From: Marvinbryantia formatexigens
GTDB taxonomy: Bacteria; Bacillota; Clostridia; Oscillospirales; Ruminococcaceae
DNA length: 52,982 bases
Reading direction: 5' to 3'
NCBI GenBank assembly: GCA_021771035.1
Contig: JAETPU010000020.1
Location: forward strand, 1-52,982
The notes beneath the pieces are model-generated. The model worked only from the letters and a program-made list of their open reading frames with translations, had not been told where the DNA came from and did not search any database. Shown piece after piece: positions 23,750 through 31,008 of this stretch. Numbering within the stretch: the stretch's first letter is position 1; the number at the start of each line of letters is the position of its first letter. Made by a program: the position numbers and the translations under genes.

Positions 23750-24628
23750 ATGTATGAACTGATTCAAATTTCCGAGCAGAGCTATTACATCCAAAGTCCG
23801 GCCAAAATCGGGCTGGTAAAGCTGAACGAGCAGGATGTTTGCCTGATTGACAGCGGCAACGATAAAGACGCAGGGCGCAAGGTACGGCAGCTTCTGGACG
23901 CCAACGGCTGGCGGCTCACCGCTATCTACAACACACACTCCAACGCCGACCACATCGGCGGCAATAAGTATTTGCAGGACCAGACCGAGTGCAAAATCTA
24001 CGCTCCGGGGATCGACTGCGCCTTTACCCGCCACCCCATCCTGGAACCGTCCTTTTTGTACGGGGGCTATCCGTGTAAGGAACTACGGCACAAATTCCTG
24101 ATGGCCCAGGAGAGCGATGCCCAGGAGCTGACCAAAGAATCCTTACCGGAGGGCTTTGAGATCATCCCCCTGCCGGGACATTTCTTTGATATGGTAGGCT
24201 TTCGGACGCCGGATGATGTGGTCTATCTGGCGGACTGCCTGTCCAGCCGGGAGACGCTGGACAAGTATCAGATCGGCTTCATCTATGATGTCGCCGCCTA
24301 TCTGAACACGCTGGAAATGGTGAAATCCCTGCAAGCGAAGATGTTTGTCCCATCCCATGCCGCCGCCTCCGAGGATATAGCCGATCTCGTTCAGTACAAC
24401 ATCGACAAGGTGCTGGAGATTGCGGACAGGATCACCGGCATCTGCCGGGAGCCGCTTTGCTTTGAGGCCATTTTGCAAAAGCTGTTTACGGATTACGGGC
24501 TGACCATGAACTTTGAGCAATACGTCCTGGTGGGCAGCACCGTCCGCTCCTATCTGGCGTGGCTGAAGGACGCCGGCAGGGTGAACGCCCTGTTTGAAAA
24601 CAATGTGCTGCTCTGGCGAAGAGCGTAG
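23750..24628 (+). CDS. MBL-fold metallo-hydrolase
   Basis: A 292-residue soluble protein starting at ATG 23750 (MYELIQISEQ) after AGGAGG; the longer frame upstream has no ribosome site. The metallo-beta-lactamase fold is marked by LIDSGNDKD near residue 33, NTHSNADHIGG at 61-71, LPGHFFDMVGF near 142, VVYLADCLSS near 158, and PSHAA near 203. The metal motif reads HSNADH, so the second His of HxHxDH is Asn, a variant I have seen in a subgroup of these proteins; metal binding may differ. The last 75 residues look like a small helical domain. It is divergent from the LytTR operon and its promoter overlaps operator D, so it may be controlled by that regulator. Confidence 0.85.
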   Translation: MYELIQISEQSYYIQSPAKIGLVKLNEQDVCLIDSGNDKDAGRKVRQLLDANGWRLTAIYNTHSNADHIGGNKYLQDQTECKIYAPGIDCAFTRHPILEPSFLYGGYPCKELRHKFLMAQESDAQELTKESLPEGFEIIPLPGHFFDMVGFRTPDDVVYLADCLSSRETLDKYQIGFIYDVAAYLNTLEMVKSLQAKMFVPSHAAASEDIADLVQYNIDKVLEIADRITGICREPLCFEAILQKLFTDYGLTMNFEQYVLVGSTVRSYLAWLKDAGRVNALFENNVLLWRRA

Positions 24629-24651
24629 GGAGACAAACCAATAACTGACAC

Positions 24652-24680
24652 ACGCCCCAGGGGAGATGCTCCTGGGGCGT
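24652..24680 (+). terminator. Stem-loop after the MBL gene
   Basis: A 10-bp stem ACGCCCCAGG / CCTGGGGCGT with a 9-nt loop, 23 nt after the stop. There is no T-tract, so it may only slow or stabilise the transcript. Confidence 0.45.
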
Positions 24681-24730
24681 ATGATATAGGAAAAGACCGC
24701 AAGAATAATGAAAAGTAGTTTTTTCCATTC

Positions 24731-24739
24731 TGCTATAAT
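24731..24739 (+). promoter_or_regulatory. Extended -10 before the AraC-GNAT gene
   Basis: TGCTATAAT, a consensus extended -10; no -35 is evident. It lies 22 nt before the start codon. Confidence 0.5.
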
Positions 24740-24761
24740 GAAAGCCGAAAGGGGGGAAACC

Positions 24762-25613
24762 ATGAACGGCCATAAGGTTGAGAATATAGCGACAGTGATT
24801 TCCTACATTGAAGCACATCTCAATGAAAAATTGGATTTAGACACTGTTGCAAATGCGGTTGGTTACTCCAAGTACCACTTGCACCGAATGTTTACGGACA
24901 CGGTTGGCATCACGCTCCACGACTATATACAGCGCCGCCAACTGACCGAGGCGGCAAAACTGCTGGTCTTTTCAGAAAAGCCGATTATTGAAATTGCGCT
25001 GATTGCTGGCTATGAGAGCCAACAGGCTTTTACGTCTATCTTCAAGACGATGTATAAGCAGACGCCACTGGAGTACCGGCAAAACGAGGTCTTTCATCCT
25101 CTACAACTGGAGTTTACATTGAACAAAAATCCAACTGCTCCTGATACGATGATGCAGGAAATTTCTTACGCTACGCTGGCGGATATTCCAGGCTGGATGA
25201 ATTTTATTGCCCTTGTTATTGACGGGTTTCCCTGCCTGGATGAGCGCTCCCATCTGGAACAGGTCAAGCAGTATATTCACCAGCGACAGGCTTTGATTAT
25301 GCGGGATGGCTCTACGATCATTGGGGCCGCCGCGTTTTCCTATCAGACCGGGAGCATCGACTTTCTGGCGGTGCATCCGCAGTACCGGCATTATGGAGTG
25401 GCAAAGGCTTTTCTTGATTTTATGATGTGCAATCTATTTGTGGACCGTGAAATCAGCATTACAACTTTCCGCGAGGGGGACAAGGCCGATACAGGCCAGC
25501 GAGAGGAATATAAGCGGCTGGGCTTTGCCGAGTCGGAGCTTCTCACGGAGTTTGGCTACCCCACCCAGCGGCTCATTCTACCACCAAAACAGGAGAAAGG
25601 CGACAATGGATGA
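24762..25613 (+). CDS. AraC-type regulator fused to a GNAT-like acetyltransferase domain
   Basis: A 283-residue protein starting at ATG 24762 after AAGGGGGGAAACC. Residues 1-108 are an AraC/XylS DNA-binding domain with both helix-turn-helix units (LDTVANAVGYSKYHLHRMF and IIEIALIAGYESQQAFTSIFK, then the TPLEYR end). After a linker, residues 140-275 look like a GNAT fold: IIGAAAFSYQTGSIDFLAVHP, then QYRHYGVAKAFLDFM, matching the acetyl-CoA loop pattern. AraC proteins with a C-terminal effector domain are common, but a GNAT partner is less so; it could bind rather than modify a ligand. It overlaps the MATE gene by 8 nt, so it most likely senses the pump's substrate and controls its expression. 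Confidence 0.88.
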   Translation: MNGHKVENIATVISYIEAHLNEKLDLDTVANAVGYSKYHLHRMFTDTVGITLHDYIQRRQLTEAAKLLVFSEKPIIEIALIAGYESQQAFTSIFKTMYKQTPLEYRQNEVFHPLQLEFTLNKNPTAPDTMMQEISYATLADIPGWMNFIALVIDGFPCLDERSHLEQVKQYIHQRQALIMRDGSTIIGAAAFSYQTGSIDFLAVHPQYRHYGVAKAFLDFMMCNLFVDREISITTFREGDKADTGQREEYKRLGFAESELLTEFGYPTQRLILPPKQEKGDNG

Positions 25614-26940
25614 TAACATTTTAGACCAAAAATGGAGCGCAGGGTCACTCCTGCGCTTCGCATTTCCCACCATCGTTATGATGATTTTTATGGGATTATA
25701 CACCATCGTGGACACGATCTTTGTGGCGCAGTTTGTGAATACGGACGCGCTTTCCTCTATCAATATTGTTTGCCCCATTATCAATATCACGGTGGGGCTG
25801 GGGACAATGATTGCAACAGGCGGAAACGCGATTGTCTCCCGAAAAATGGGGGCGGGTGAAAATCAGGAGGCAAAGAAAGATTTCACCTTGCTCATACTCA
25901 CAGGCGCAGTGATCGGATTTTTCATCCTTTTAGGTGGGACAATCTGGATCGACAAAATTGTTTATGCTCTTGGGGCCAGCGATCTGCTGTTTCCCTATTG
26001 CAAGGACTATCTCATGGTGCTGTTTCTGTTCATTCCGGCCAATATCCTGCAAACGCTGTTTTCAAACCTGTTTGTGACAGCGGGAAAACCGGGCCTCGGT
26101 TTTGGGCTGTCTGTGCTGGCTGGCGTGGCGAATATCATTTTGGATTACATTTTCATTGTCCCCTGCGGCCTGGGCATCCGGGGCGCTGCTTTGGGGACAG
26201 GCTTCGGCTACCTGATCCCCACGGTTGCCGGACTGGTTTATTTTGCGCGGAGTAAAGGAACGCTGTCTTTCACAAGGCCAAAATTGAAATGGGCTGTGAT
26301 CAGGGAGAGCTGTTTTAATGGCTCCTCCGAAATGGTGAGCCAACTGGCAACAGCCGTCACGACATTCCTGTTCAATCGCACCATGATGAACCTGCTGGGA
26401 GAAAATGGCGTTGCGGCGATTACCATTATTATCTACTCTCAATTCCTGCTGAACACACTGTATATCGGCTACTCTATGGGAATAGCGCCCATTATCGGGT
26501 TTAACTACGGAAACAGAAATGATGTCCAACAAAAACGGGTTTTCTCCATCAGTATGCGGTTCATTGGGTTGGCATCGGTGCTGATATTTTCGATTTCCAT
26601 GTTCGGCGGCTCCCACATTGTGCGGCTATTTGCGGATAATACATCGGAAGTCTACCAAATTGCGGCAAACGGCTTTACGATTTTTTCATACAGCTTTTTA
26701 TTTTGCGGCTTGAACAATTTTACCTCCGCGATGTTCACAGCATTGTCAAACGGAAAAGTGTCTGCGGTTCTTTCCTTTTTGCGGACGTTCGGCCTGCTGG
26801 CCGGCGGCATCCTGTTACTGCCCCATATTTGGGGAATAGCGGGAGTATGGCTGGCTGTTCCAGCCGCAGAGGGGATTATGTTTGTTGTATCTGCGGCTTG
26901 CCTTTTCCACTATCGGAAACGATATTCCTACAGTTTTTGA
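25606..26940 (+). CDS. MATE-family multidrug efflux pump
   Basis: A 444-residue membrane protein starting at ATG 25606 (MDDNILDQKWSAGSLLRFAFP) after AGGAG, in preference to a far longer open frame within the regulator. Twelve hydrophobic segments form two repeats. Typical MATE residues include the N-terminal FAFPTIVMMIFMGLYTIVDTIFV, VNTDALSSINI and IATGGNAIVSRKMG. Such pumps use sodium or proton gradients to expel cationic drugs or metabolites. It is translationally coupled to the AraC-GNAT gene and ends 15 nt before a convergent gene with no room for a terminator. Confidence 0.93.
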   Translation: MDDNILDQKWSAGSLLRFAFPTIVMMIFMGLYTIVDTIFVAQFVNTDALSSINIVCPIINITVGLGTMIATGGNAIVSRKMGAGENQEAKKDFTLLILTGAVIGFFILLGGTIWIDKIVYALGASDLLFPYCKDYLMVLFLFIPANILQTLFSNLFVTAGKPGLGFGLSVLAGVANIILDYIFIVPCGLGIRGAALGTGFGYLIPTVAGLVYFARSKGTLSFTRPKLKWAVIRESCFNGSSEMVSQLATAVTTFLFNRTMMNLLGENGVAAITIIIYSQFLLNTLYIGYSMGIAPIIGFNYGNRNDVQQKRVFSISMRFIGLASVLIFSISMFGGSHIVRLFADNTSEVYQIAANGFTIFSYSFLFCGLNNFTSAMFTALSNGKVSAVLSFLRTFGLLAGGILLLPHIWGIAGVWLAVPAAEGIMFVVSAACLFHYRKRYSYSF

Positions 26941-26954
26941 TTCTCTTTATCTAT

Positions 26955-27977
26955 TCATAAAAACATCCCCACCAATCCGGCCAGCAGAAGCATGACAGCG
27001 GGCACAATATATTTTCGCGGGTGGTGCCAGAGGTCGCTTTCGATTTTCCATCCCCGGATGGGACAGTACCACTCCAGCAGGACGGAACCGGCCGCGCTCA
27101 GCAGGGCGAAGGTGGCCGCCGTCAAAGCGTGGAGCGGGACAATCCCGCCAATCTGGAACTGCCAGCTGCACAGGAAAATGATGTCCGCAGTCAGATTGCA
27201 CCCGAAGATGAACAGGCAATAGGGGACGCAGAACGCCGTTTGCTGTCCCGGCAGGAAGCGCACCGCCTGCTCCAGAGCCGGGTCACAGGACAGCAGGATG
27301 CAGATAGGGGTATTCAGGGAGAGAATCGCAAAGCCCACCGGCAGGATAAACCGGGCCTCCATCTGCCCGAACAGCACCGGCAGAACGCAGGCCACGCCCC
27401 ACATCGCCGCCGTATTGACCAGATAGTTCTTGTGGGACATCAGGTAACGGAACAGGTAGCGCCACACAGAGTAGCGGTGGTGGACCTTGACCGTCCGCCG
27501 GCGGCGCTCTGGCTGGACATAAAAGGCATAGGCGTCGGTGCGTCCCAGACGCAGGGGATAGAGGCAGGACGCCACAACAATAGCGGCCAGGGCGCAGAGG
27601 ATACTACCCAAAATCTCCGCCCAGCTCCAGTGGCCGACTGCCCAGACAACCGCCAGCAGTCCGGCGGTTTTGGTCAGCAGGGTGTAGGCCCCCAGGGCGG
27701 CTACATAGGAAAACACCAGGATTCGGCCCTCAAAGGGGAGCATGAACATATTTTCCGTGTTGGCCCGGTTGTCCCCGGCGGAGAGAGCCTGCCACATGAC
27801 CCCGGCGGAGAAGGCGCCAGACATCAGGTACAGGATGGAGGGGGCAATCTCCACCTGGAGTCCGGAGATATGCAGCCCCCAAAAGACTACCAGCTCCAGA
27901 AAGAGCGTCCGAATAAGCCGCTCATAGTTCACGCCAAACAGCTTTTTGGCGGTGACTTCAAAGCTCATTTTCATCAT
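26955..27977 (-). CDS. ABC transporter permease (unclassified, about 10 TM)
   Basis: A membrane protein of about 340 residues with nine or ten hydrophobic helices, short loops and a basic cytoplasmic segment (PERRRRTVKVHH) near residue 160. I assign it as the permease of the adjacent ATPase from gene order and topology; it is not a typical ABC-2 sequence. The start is ATG 27977 (GGGAGG 6 nt upstream), overlapping the ATPase by 20 nt; ATG 27974 is equally possible. The repeated signature of this operon (small two-TM protein, ATPase, permease) resembles bacteriocin self-protection exporters. Confidence 0.75.
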   Translation of the reverse strand: MMKMSFEVTAKKLFGVNYERLIRTLFLELVVFWGLHISGLQVEIAPSILYLMSGAFSAGVMWQALSAGDNRANTENMFMLPFEGRILVFSYVAALGAYTLLTKTAGLLAVVWAVGHWSWAEILGSILCALAAIVVASCLYPLRLGRTDAYAFYVQPERRRRTVKVHHRYSVWRYLFRYLMSHKNYLVNTAAMWGVACVLPVLFGQMEARFILPVGFAILSLNTPICILLSCDPALEQAVRFLPGQQTAFCVPYCLFIFGCNLTADIIFLCSWQFQIGGIVPLHALTAATFALLSAAGSVLLEWYCPIRGWKIESDLWHHPRKYIVPAVMLLLAGLVGMFL

Positions 27978-28665
27978 GCAGGGCCTCCCGAATGTTGGCG
28001 GCGTTGATCTCGCCGCCCTCAAAGCTCCGGCGGATCTGTCCGTCCTCCAGCACCAATACCCGGTCGGAGGTCAGGGTGATGCTCTCCAGGATATGGGAGG
28101 AGAACAGGACCGTCCCGTACTCTTTGTACCCGGCAATCAGCCGGTACAGGTATTCCGTGCTCTGGAAGTCCAGCCCATTCACCGGCTCGTCCAGCAGGAG
28201 GAGTGGCCGCTTCAGGGCGAAGGCGGTGATCAGAAACGCTTTTTTCTTGTTGCCGGTGGACAAGTCCTTCAGCAATGTATCAATATAGTCCTCAAAGTGA
28301 AAGCCCCGCACCAGTTCTGCCACATCGGGCAATTTCATTTTGTACGCCGCCGCCACATAGGATAGGTACTCCCGGAAGGTGAAATACTGGAAGGAGTTGT
28401 CCTCGGCAAAGACGGTGTACCGGCACAGCTTGAAGCCTTTGTCCCGGAAACTGACCGTCTGGCCGTTCAGGCGGATGCCGTCGCAGCGGAAGCCCTCATG
28501 GAGACCGGACAGAGTTTTCAGAAAGGTGGTCTTGCCGGCCCCGTTCAGGCCGATCAGCCCCACCACTTCATGGGGCCGCAGCTGGAGGGAGAATCCGGAC
28601 AGCACATTCTTCCCCTCGCTGTACCATGCGCTGAGGTTTTGCAGCTCCAGGATGTTCCCGCCCAT
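27958..28665 (-). CDS. ABC transporter ATPase of a three-gene exporter
   Basis: A 235-residue cytoplasmic ATPase: Walker A GLNGAGKTT at about 39-47, a degenerate signature DLSTGNKKKAFLITAF in place of LSGGQ, Walker B LLLLDEPVNGLDF, and switch SSHILES. The signature with STGNKKK is typical of small exporters of lantibiotic-immunity type. Start ATG 28665 follows GGGGGAG and lies directly after the small membrane gene's stop. It should pair with the permease that overlaps its 3' end. Confidence 0.88.
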   Translation of the reverse strand: MGGNILELQNLSAWYSEGKNVLSGFSLQLRPHEVVGLIGLNGAGKTTFLKTLSGLHEGFRCDGIRLNGQTVSFRDKGFKLCRYTVFAEDNSFQYFTFREYLSYVAAAYKMKLPDVAELVRGFHFEDYIDTLLKDLSTGNKKKAFLITAFALKRPLLLLDEPVNGLDFQSTEYLYRLIAGYKEYGTVLFSSHILESITLTSDRVLVLEDGQIRRSFEGGEINAANIREALHDENEL

Positions 28666-28667
28666 GG

Positions 28668-28844
28668 TCAGCTCCCCCTCTTATCGTTCTTTGCCTTTTT
28701 CCAGGAGGCCCAGGCGGAATACCCGAAGGCCGCCCCCATCAGGACATAGAGCCCGGCCCACTCCAGATTGCCGGACAGGCCGCTGACGACCGCCGCCGCC
28801 AGCCAGATCAGAGCCAGGATACCACGAATAACAACATGACGCAT
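28668..28844 (-). CDS. Small two-TM protein heading the ABC operon (58 aa)
   Basis: Starts at ATG 28844 (MRHVVIRGILALIW) after AAGGAGG. Two hydrophobic helices (about 5-24 and 29-46) flank a short loop with GNLEW, and a basic tail follows (WKKAKNDKRGS). The longer frame upstream has no ribosome site. It is not recognised. Position as first gene of the ATPase/permease operon suggests an accessory or immunity peptide. Confidence 0.7.
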   Translation of the reverse strand: MRHVVIRGILALIWLAAAVVSGLSGNLEWAGLYVLMGAAFGYSAWASWKKAKNDKRGS

Positions 28845-28887
28845 AACAGTTTCCTCCTTGAAGCAGTGCTTCCTTTGATGTATCTGC

Positions 28888-28896
28888 ATCATAGCA
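28888..28896 (-). promoter_or_regulatory. Extended -10 of the three-gene ABC operon
   Basis: TGCTATGAT on the minus strand, 43 nt before the first start codon, with no -35. A GGACATT sequence lies about 22 nt upstream, but it is single and at a different spacing from the OmpR-type operators. Confidence 0.45.
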
Positions 28897-28948
28897 GAAA
28901 ACCGGGCGCTGTGCGGGAATGTCCGCAAACGGCAGGTTTTTGACCGCG

Positions 28949-28982
28949 AAAAGGGGCGCTTGCCCGCAGAGGGTAAGCGCCC
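28949..28982 (-). terminator. Terminator of the LytTR operon (29-33 kb)
   Basis: Stem GGGCGCTT / AAGCGCCC with an inner CCC/GGG pairing, followed on the minus strand by CTTTTCG. It starts 6 nt after the stop of the P-loop gene at 28989. Confidence 0.8.
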
Positions 28983-28988
28983 GGTAAG

Positions 28989-29504
28989 CTAAAATTCCAG
29001 GGAAATATCGTATTCATCGTCGATCAGTACATAGTTCACCGCATATTTTCGGGCAAATTCCAGCATCCGTGCATTATCGGCAAGCACGCCCTCCATTGTG
29101 CAGCCATCATCATCCAAACGATTTTCAATCACACTTGCGTATCCCTTTATATCGGGAAAATGATTTCTTATGTAGTTCTCGCTCATAATCAGGCAAACAT
29201 ATTTGATGTGGTCGAGATACTCCCCCTCAAAATCCTTTTTCCAGTCAAAAGGGATGTAGCACCCCTCGACGGTAAGGTTTTGCCCGTTCTCTATGGCGGT
29301 TTTGATCATTTCACGAACAATGGGCCATAAATATGCCATGAGGTCAGATTCTGCGCTCAGTGGGGTAAGTTCAGTATTTCCGCTCCGAATCAGCCCCATT
29401 TTCAGATGGTCTATTGATAAGTATGGATATTTATATTTTTCGAGCAGCTTCTGAGCAAGAACTGTTTTTCCACTGTGTGATGCTCCCGCTATCAGAACGA
29501 TCAT
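28989..29504 (-). CDS. P-loop kinase-like protein
   Basis: A 171-residue soluble protein with Walker A GASHSGKT at residues 7-14 and a nucleotide-kinase-like layout: YLSIDHLKMGLIRSG near 27-42, NLTVEGCYIPFDW near 76-88, and VCLIMSENYIRNHFPD near 103-118. It is similar in build to adenylate-kinase or zeta-toxin-like AAA proteins; the substrate is unknown. Start ATG 29504 follows GGAG about 11 nt upstream. It is the last gene of the series that begins with the LytTR regulator at 33021 and ends in the terminator at 28949-28982. Confidence 0.75.
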   Translation of the reverse strand: MIVLIAGASHSGKTVLAQKLLEKYKYPYLSIDHLKMGLIRSGNTELTPLSAESDLMAYLWPIVREMIKTAIENGQNLTVEGCYIPFDWKKDFEGEYLDHIKYVCLIMSENYIRNHFPDIKGYASVIENRLDDDGCTMEGVLADNARMLEFARKYAVNYVLIDDEYDISLEF

Positions 29505-29567
29505 TTTTCTTCAATCTCCTCTATTTTAATTTCTCTCGCCCTCCTTGTCTGTTCGATAAATCGGAAG

Positions 29568-30023
29568 TTAGTGAATCGGTAATAATTCCATATTTTTTGC
29601 CCGCTTTAGATTTATTTTAAGGTCGTCATATCCAAACGGCTTGCCATGTCCCGGATATATTAGATTTGGTCTAAGTGCGATGATTGTTTCCCAAGATTTT
29701 CGGAAATCCGTTTTATCCTCCGCCCAAATAGTTATTCTGTGTAAACTTGGCAATCCGTTCATAGCAGCGTCGCCGCAGAATAGAGAACCGTCATTAGTTA
29801 AAAGAGATATGGAATCGGCGGTGTGACCGGGAGTATCAATGATTTTTCCTTGCAATAAAAGTTCCACTTGCTTACGACTTTGTTCGGTCACTTGAATACA
29901 TCTACATGAATATTCTTGCGTTATTGGAGGAAACAAATGCTTGTCCTTGCCAACAAATTTCATTAAGAAACAAAAGAGCAAGGCAATCTTGGTTGTGCAA
30001 CCGCCATGAAATCTGATTTTCAT
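29568..30023 (-). CDS. MBL-fold hydrolase lacking the N-terminal metal motif
   Basis: A 151-residue protein whose C-terminal two thirds are clearly metallo-beta-lactamase: KIIDTPGHTADSISLL near 60-75, LFCGDAAMNGLP near 81-92 and LIYPGHGKPFGYDD near 120-133. The N-terminal half of the fold with HxHxDH is absent. In its place are about 45 residues starting MKIRFHGGCTTKIALLFCFL. A strong ribosome site (GGGGGAGG) precedes the ATG at 30023. Either this is a deletion remnant joined to a new start or a shortened protein that lost catalysis. It is A/T-rich. Treat as possibly non-functional. Confidence 0.65.
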   Translation of the reverse strand: MKIRFHGGCTTKIALLFCFLMKFVGKDKHLFPPITQEYSCRCIQVTEQSRKQVELLLQGKIIDTPGHTADSISLLTNDGSLFCGDAAMNGLPSLHRITIWAEDKTDFRKSWETIIALRPNLIYPGHGKPFGYDDLKINLKRAKNMELLPIH

Positions 30024-30047
30024 TTTGCCTCCCCCTTCGATAAAAAG

Positions 30048-30230
30048 TCAGTTATCAATCACCACTTTCCCATTGCTGTCAAGCAAGGGTGTGATAGACG
30101 AACCGCCAACGCCTTCTGTCATAATATAATTAACGCCTGTCTTTGTATCAACGATGATCCGGATGGTTCCGCTTCCGCTGTAGCTTTCTGCTTCTTTTAC
30201 GCTGAATCTTTTTTCTTTCTTTCCGAACAT
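30048..30230 (-). CDS. Small DUF6440-like protein (60 aa)
   Basis: Starts at ATG 30230 (MFGKKEKRFSVKEAES) with GGAGGA 6 nt upstream; another ATG lies two codons earlier. The pattern IRIIVDTKTGVNYIMTEGVGG, then SITPLLDSNGKVVIDN, fits what I recall as the DUF6440 family, short soluble beta-rich proteins of unknown role with conserved TGVNY and PLLD motifs. It lies 35 nt after the GrpB-like gene and 24 nt before the shortened MBL gene. Confidence 0.75.
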   Translation of the reverse strand: MFGKKEKRFSVKEAESYSGSGTIRIIVDTKTGVNYIMTEGVGGSSITPLLDSNGKVVIDN

Positions 30231-30265
30231 AATCATTCCTCCGCTTTATAGCATCATCTGCAACA

Positions 30266-30802
30266 CTATGTCCCAGACCTCCACGCATGAGCCTCTTCCA
30301 GCAAGCGGCCTATCAGTTCCTGCTTGCCTGTGGTATAGCTCCCTCGGTCATCTGCAAATTGCGCCGCCAACTTTTTCTTACAGGCATCGTACTCTATTGC
30401 TTTATCAGGAAAGCGGTTCAAATAATCCCGAAAATTGATATAGTTGTTCCATTCGGCTCCGTTCCATCTGACCACATGGATGTGGTGTGTACGGGTATCC
30501 TTTTCAAAGTCGCCCATTACAAACAGCAGCTGCCCCGCAACATCTTCTCCGCGAAACACAATGTCATGTTGTTTGAGCAATTCGACATAAGGCAATATAT
30601 CGCCCAGGTTACGAACGCCTACGACAAGATCAATAATCGGTTTTGCATGAATGGAGGGAATTGCGGTGCTTCCGATATGCTGAATGTCAACTGCAACAGG
30701 TTCTAAAAGCCGCTTTAATGCTTGAATAGTCCTCTTCGCATTTTGCGTCCATTCCTCTTGATGCGGCGCCAGCATGACAGTTCCTCTTTTCAGCCCTGTC
30801 AT
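30266..30802 (-). CDS. GrpB-family nucleotidyltransferase-like protein
   Basis: A 178-residue soluble protein of the GrpB/UPF0157 family, related to nucleotidyltransferases. Characteristic blocks are DIQHIGSTAIPSIHAKPIIDLVVGV near 39-63 (with the GSTA-x-P-x-I-x-AKPIID core), THHIHVV near 118-124, and NYINFRDYLNRFPDKAIEYDACKKKLA. The true substrate of the family is not firmly known. Start ATG 30802 follows GAGGACATAAGT and lies 2 nt after the previous stop, so it is cotranscribed with the LytTR TCS. Confidence 0.85.
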   Translation of the reverse strand: MTGLKRGTVMLAPHQEEWTQNAKRTIQALKRLLEPVAVDIQHIGSTAIPSIHAKPIIDLVVGVRNLGDILPYVELLKQHDIVFRGEDVAGQLLFVMGDFEKDTRTHHIHVVRWNGAEWNNYINFRDYLNRFPDKAIEYDACKKKLAAQFADDRGSYTTGKQELIGRLLEEAHAWRSGT

Positions 30803-30804
30803 AC

Positions 30805-31008
30805 TTATGTCCTCTTAAAGATAACCGTCTGCTCCTTCATAGAGATTTTCCCGACCTGATACCCGTAGTCCGTCAATTTCTTTTTGTATTTCAGGAAAGA
30901 GTGGTCAATGGGTATCCCCGCGATCTCCTGGATCTGCTCAAAGGTCAATTTGAGGGTCTGGCTTCCATCCTTTTGCACATAGGCCCACAAAGCGTCGTAT
31001 TTACTCAT
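30805..31008 (-). CDS. Small winged-helix-like protein (67 aa)
   Basis: Starts at ATG 31008 (MSKYDALWAYVQKDG), overlapping the kinase's stop by 8 nt with GGAGG upstream. The sequence LKLTFEQIQEIAGIPIDHSFLKYKKKLTDYGYQVGKISMKEQTVIFKRT belongs to a widespread small family (given here across residues 19-67 as seen), helical then beta, seemingly an HTH-like or DNA-contact fold. I cannot name a function. Coupling to the LytTR kinase suggests a co-regulated partner. Confidence 0.75.
   Translation of the reverse strand: MSKYDALWAYVQKDGSQTLKLTFEQIQEIAGIPIDHSFLKYKKKLTDYGYQVGKISMKEQTVIFKRT

Noticed and set aside
28913-28925. GGACATT upstream of the three-gene ABC operon as a fourth OmpR-type site
   Set aside because: Only a single copy, with no second heptamer at 11 bp and a wrong distance to the -10.
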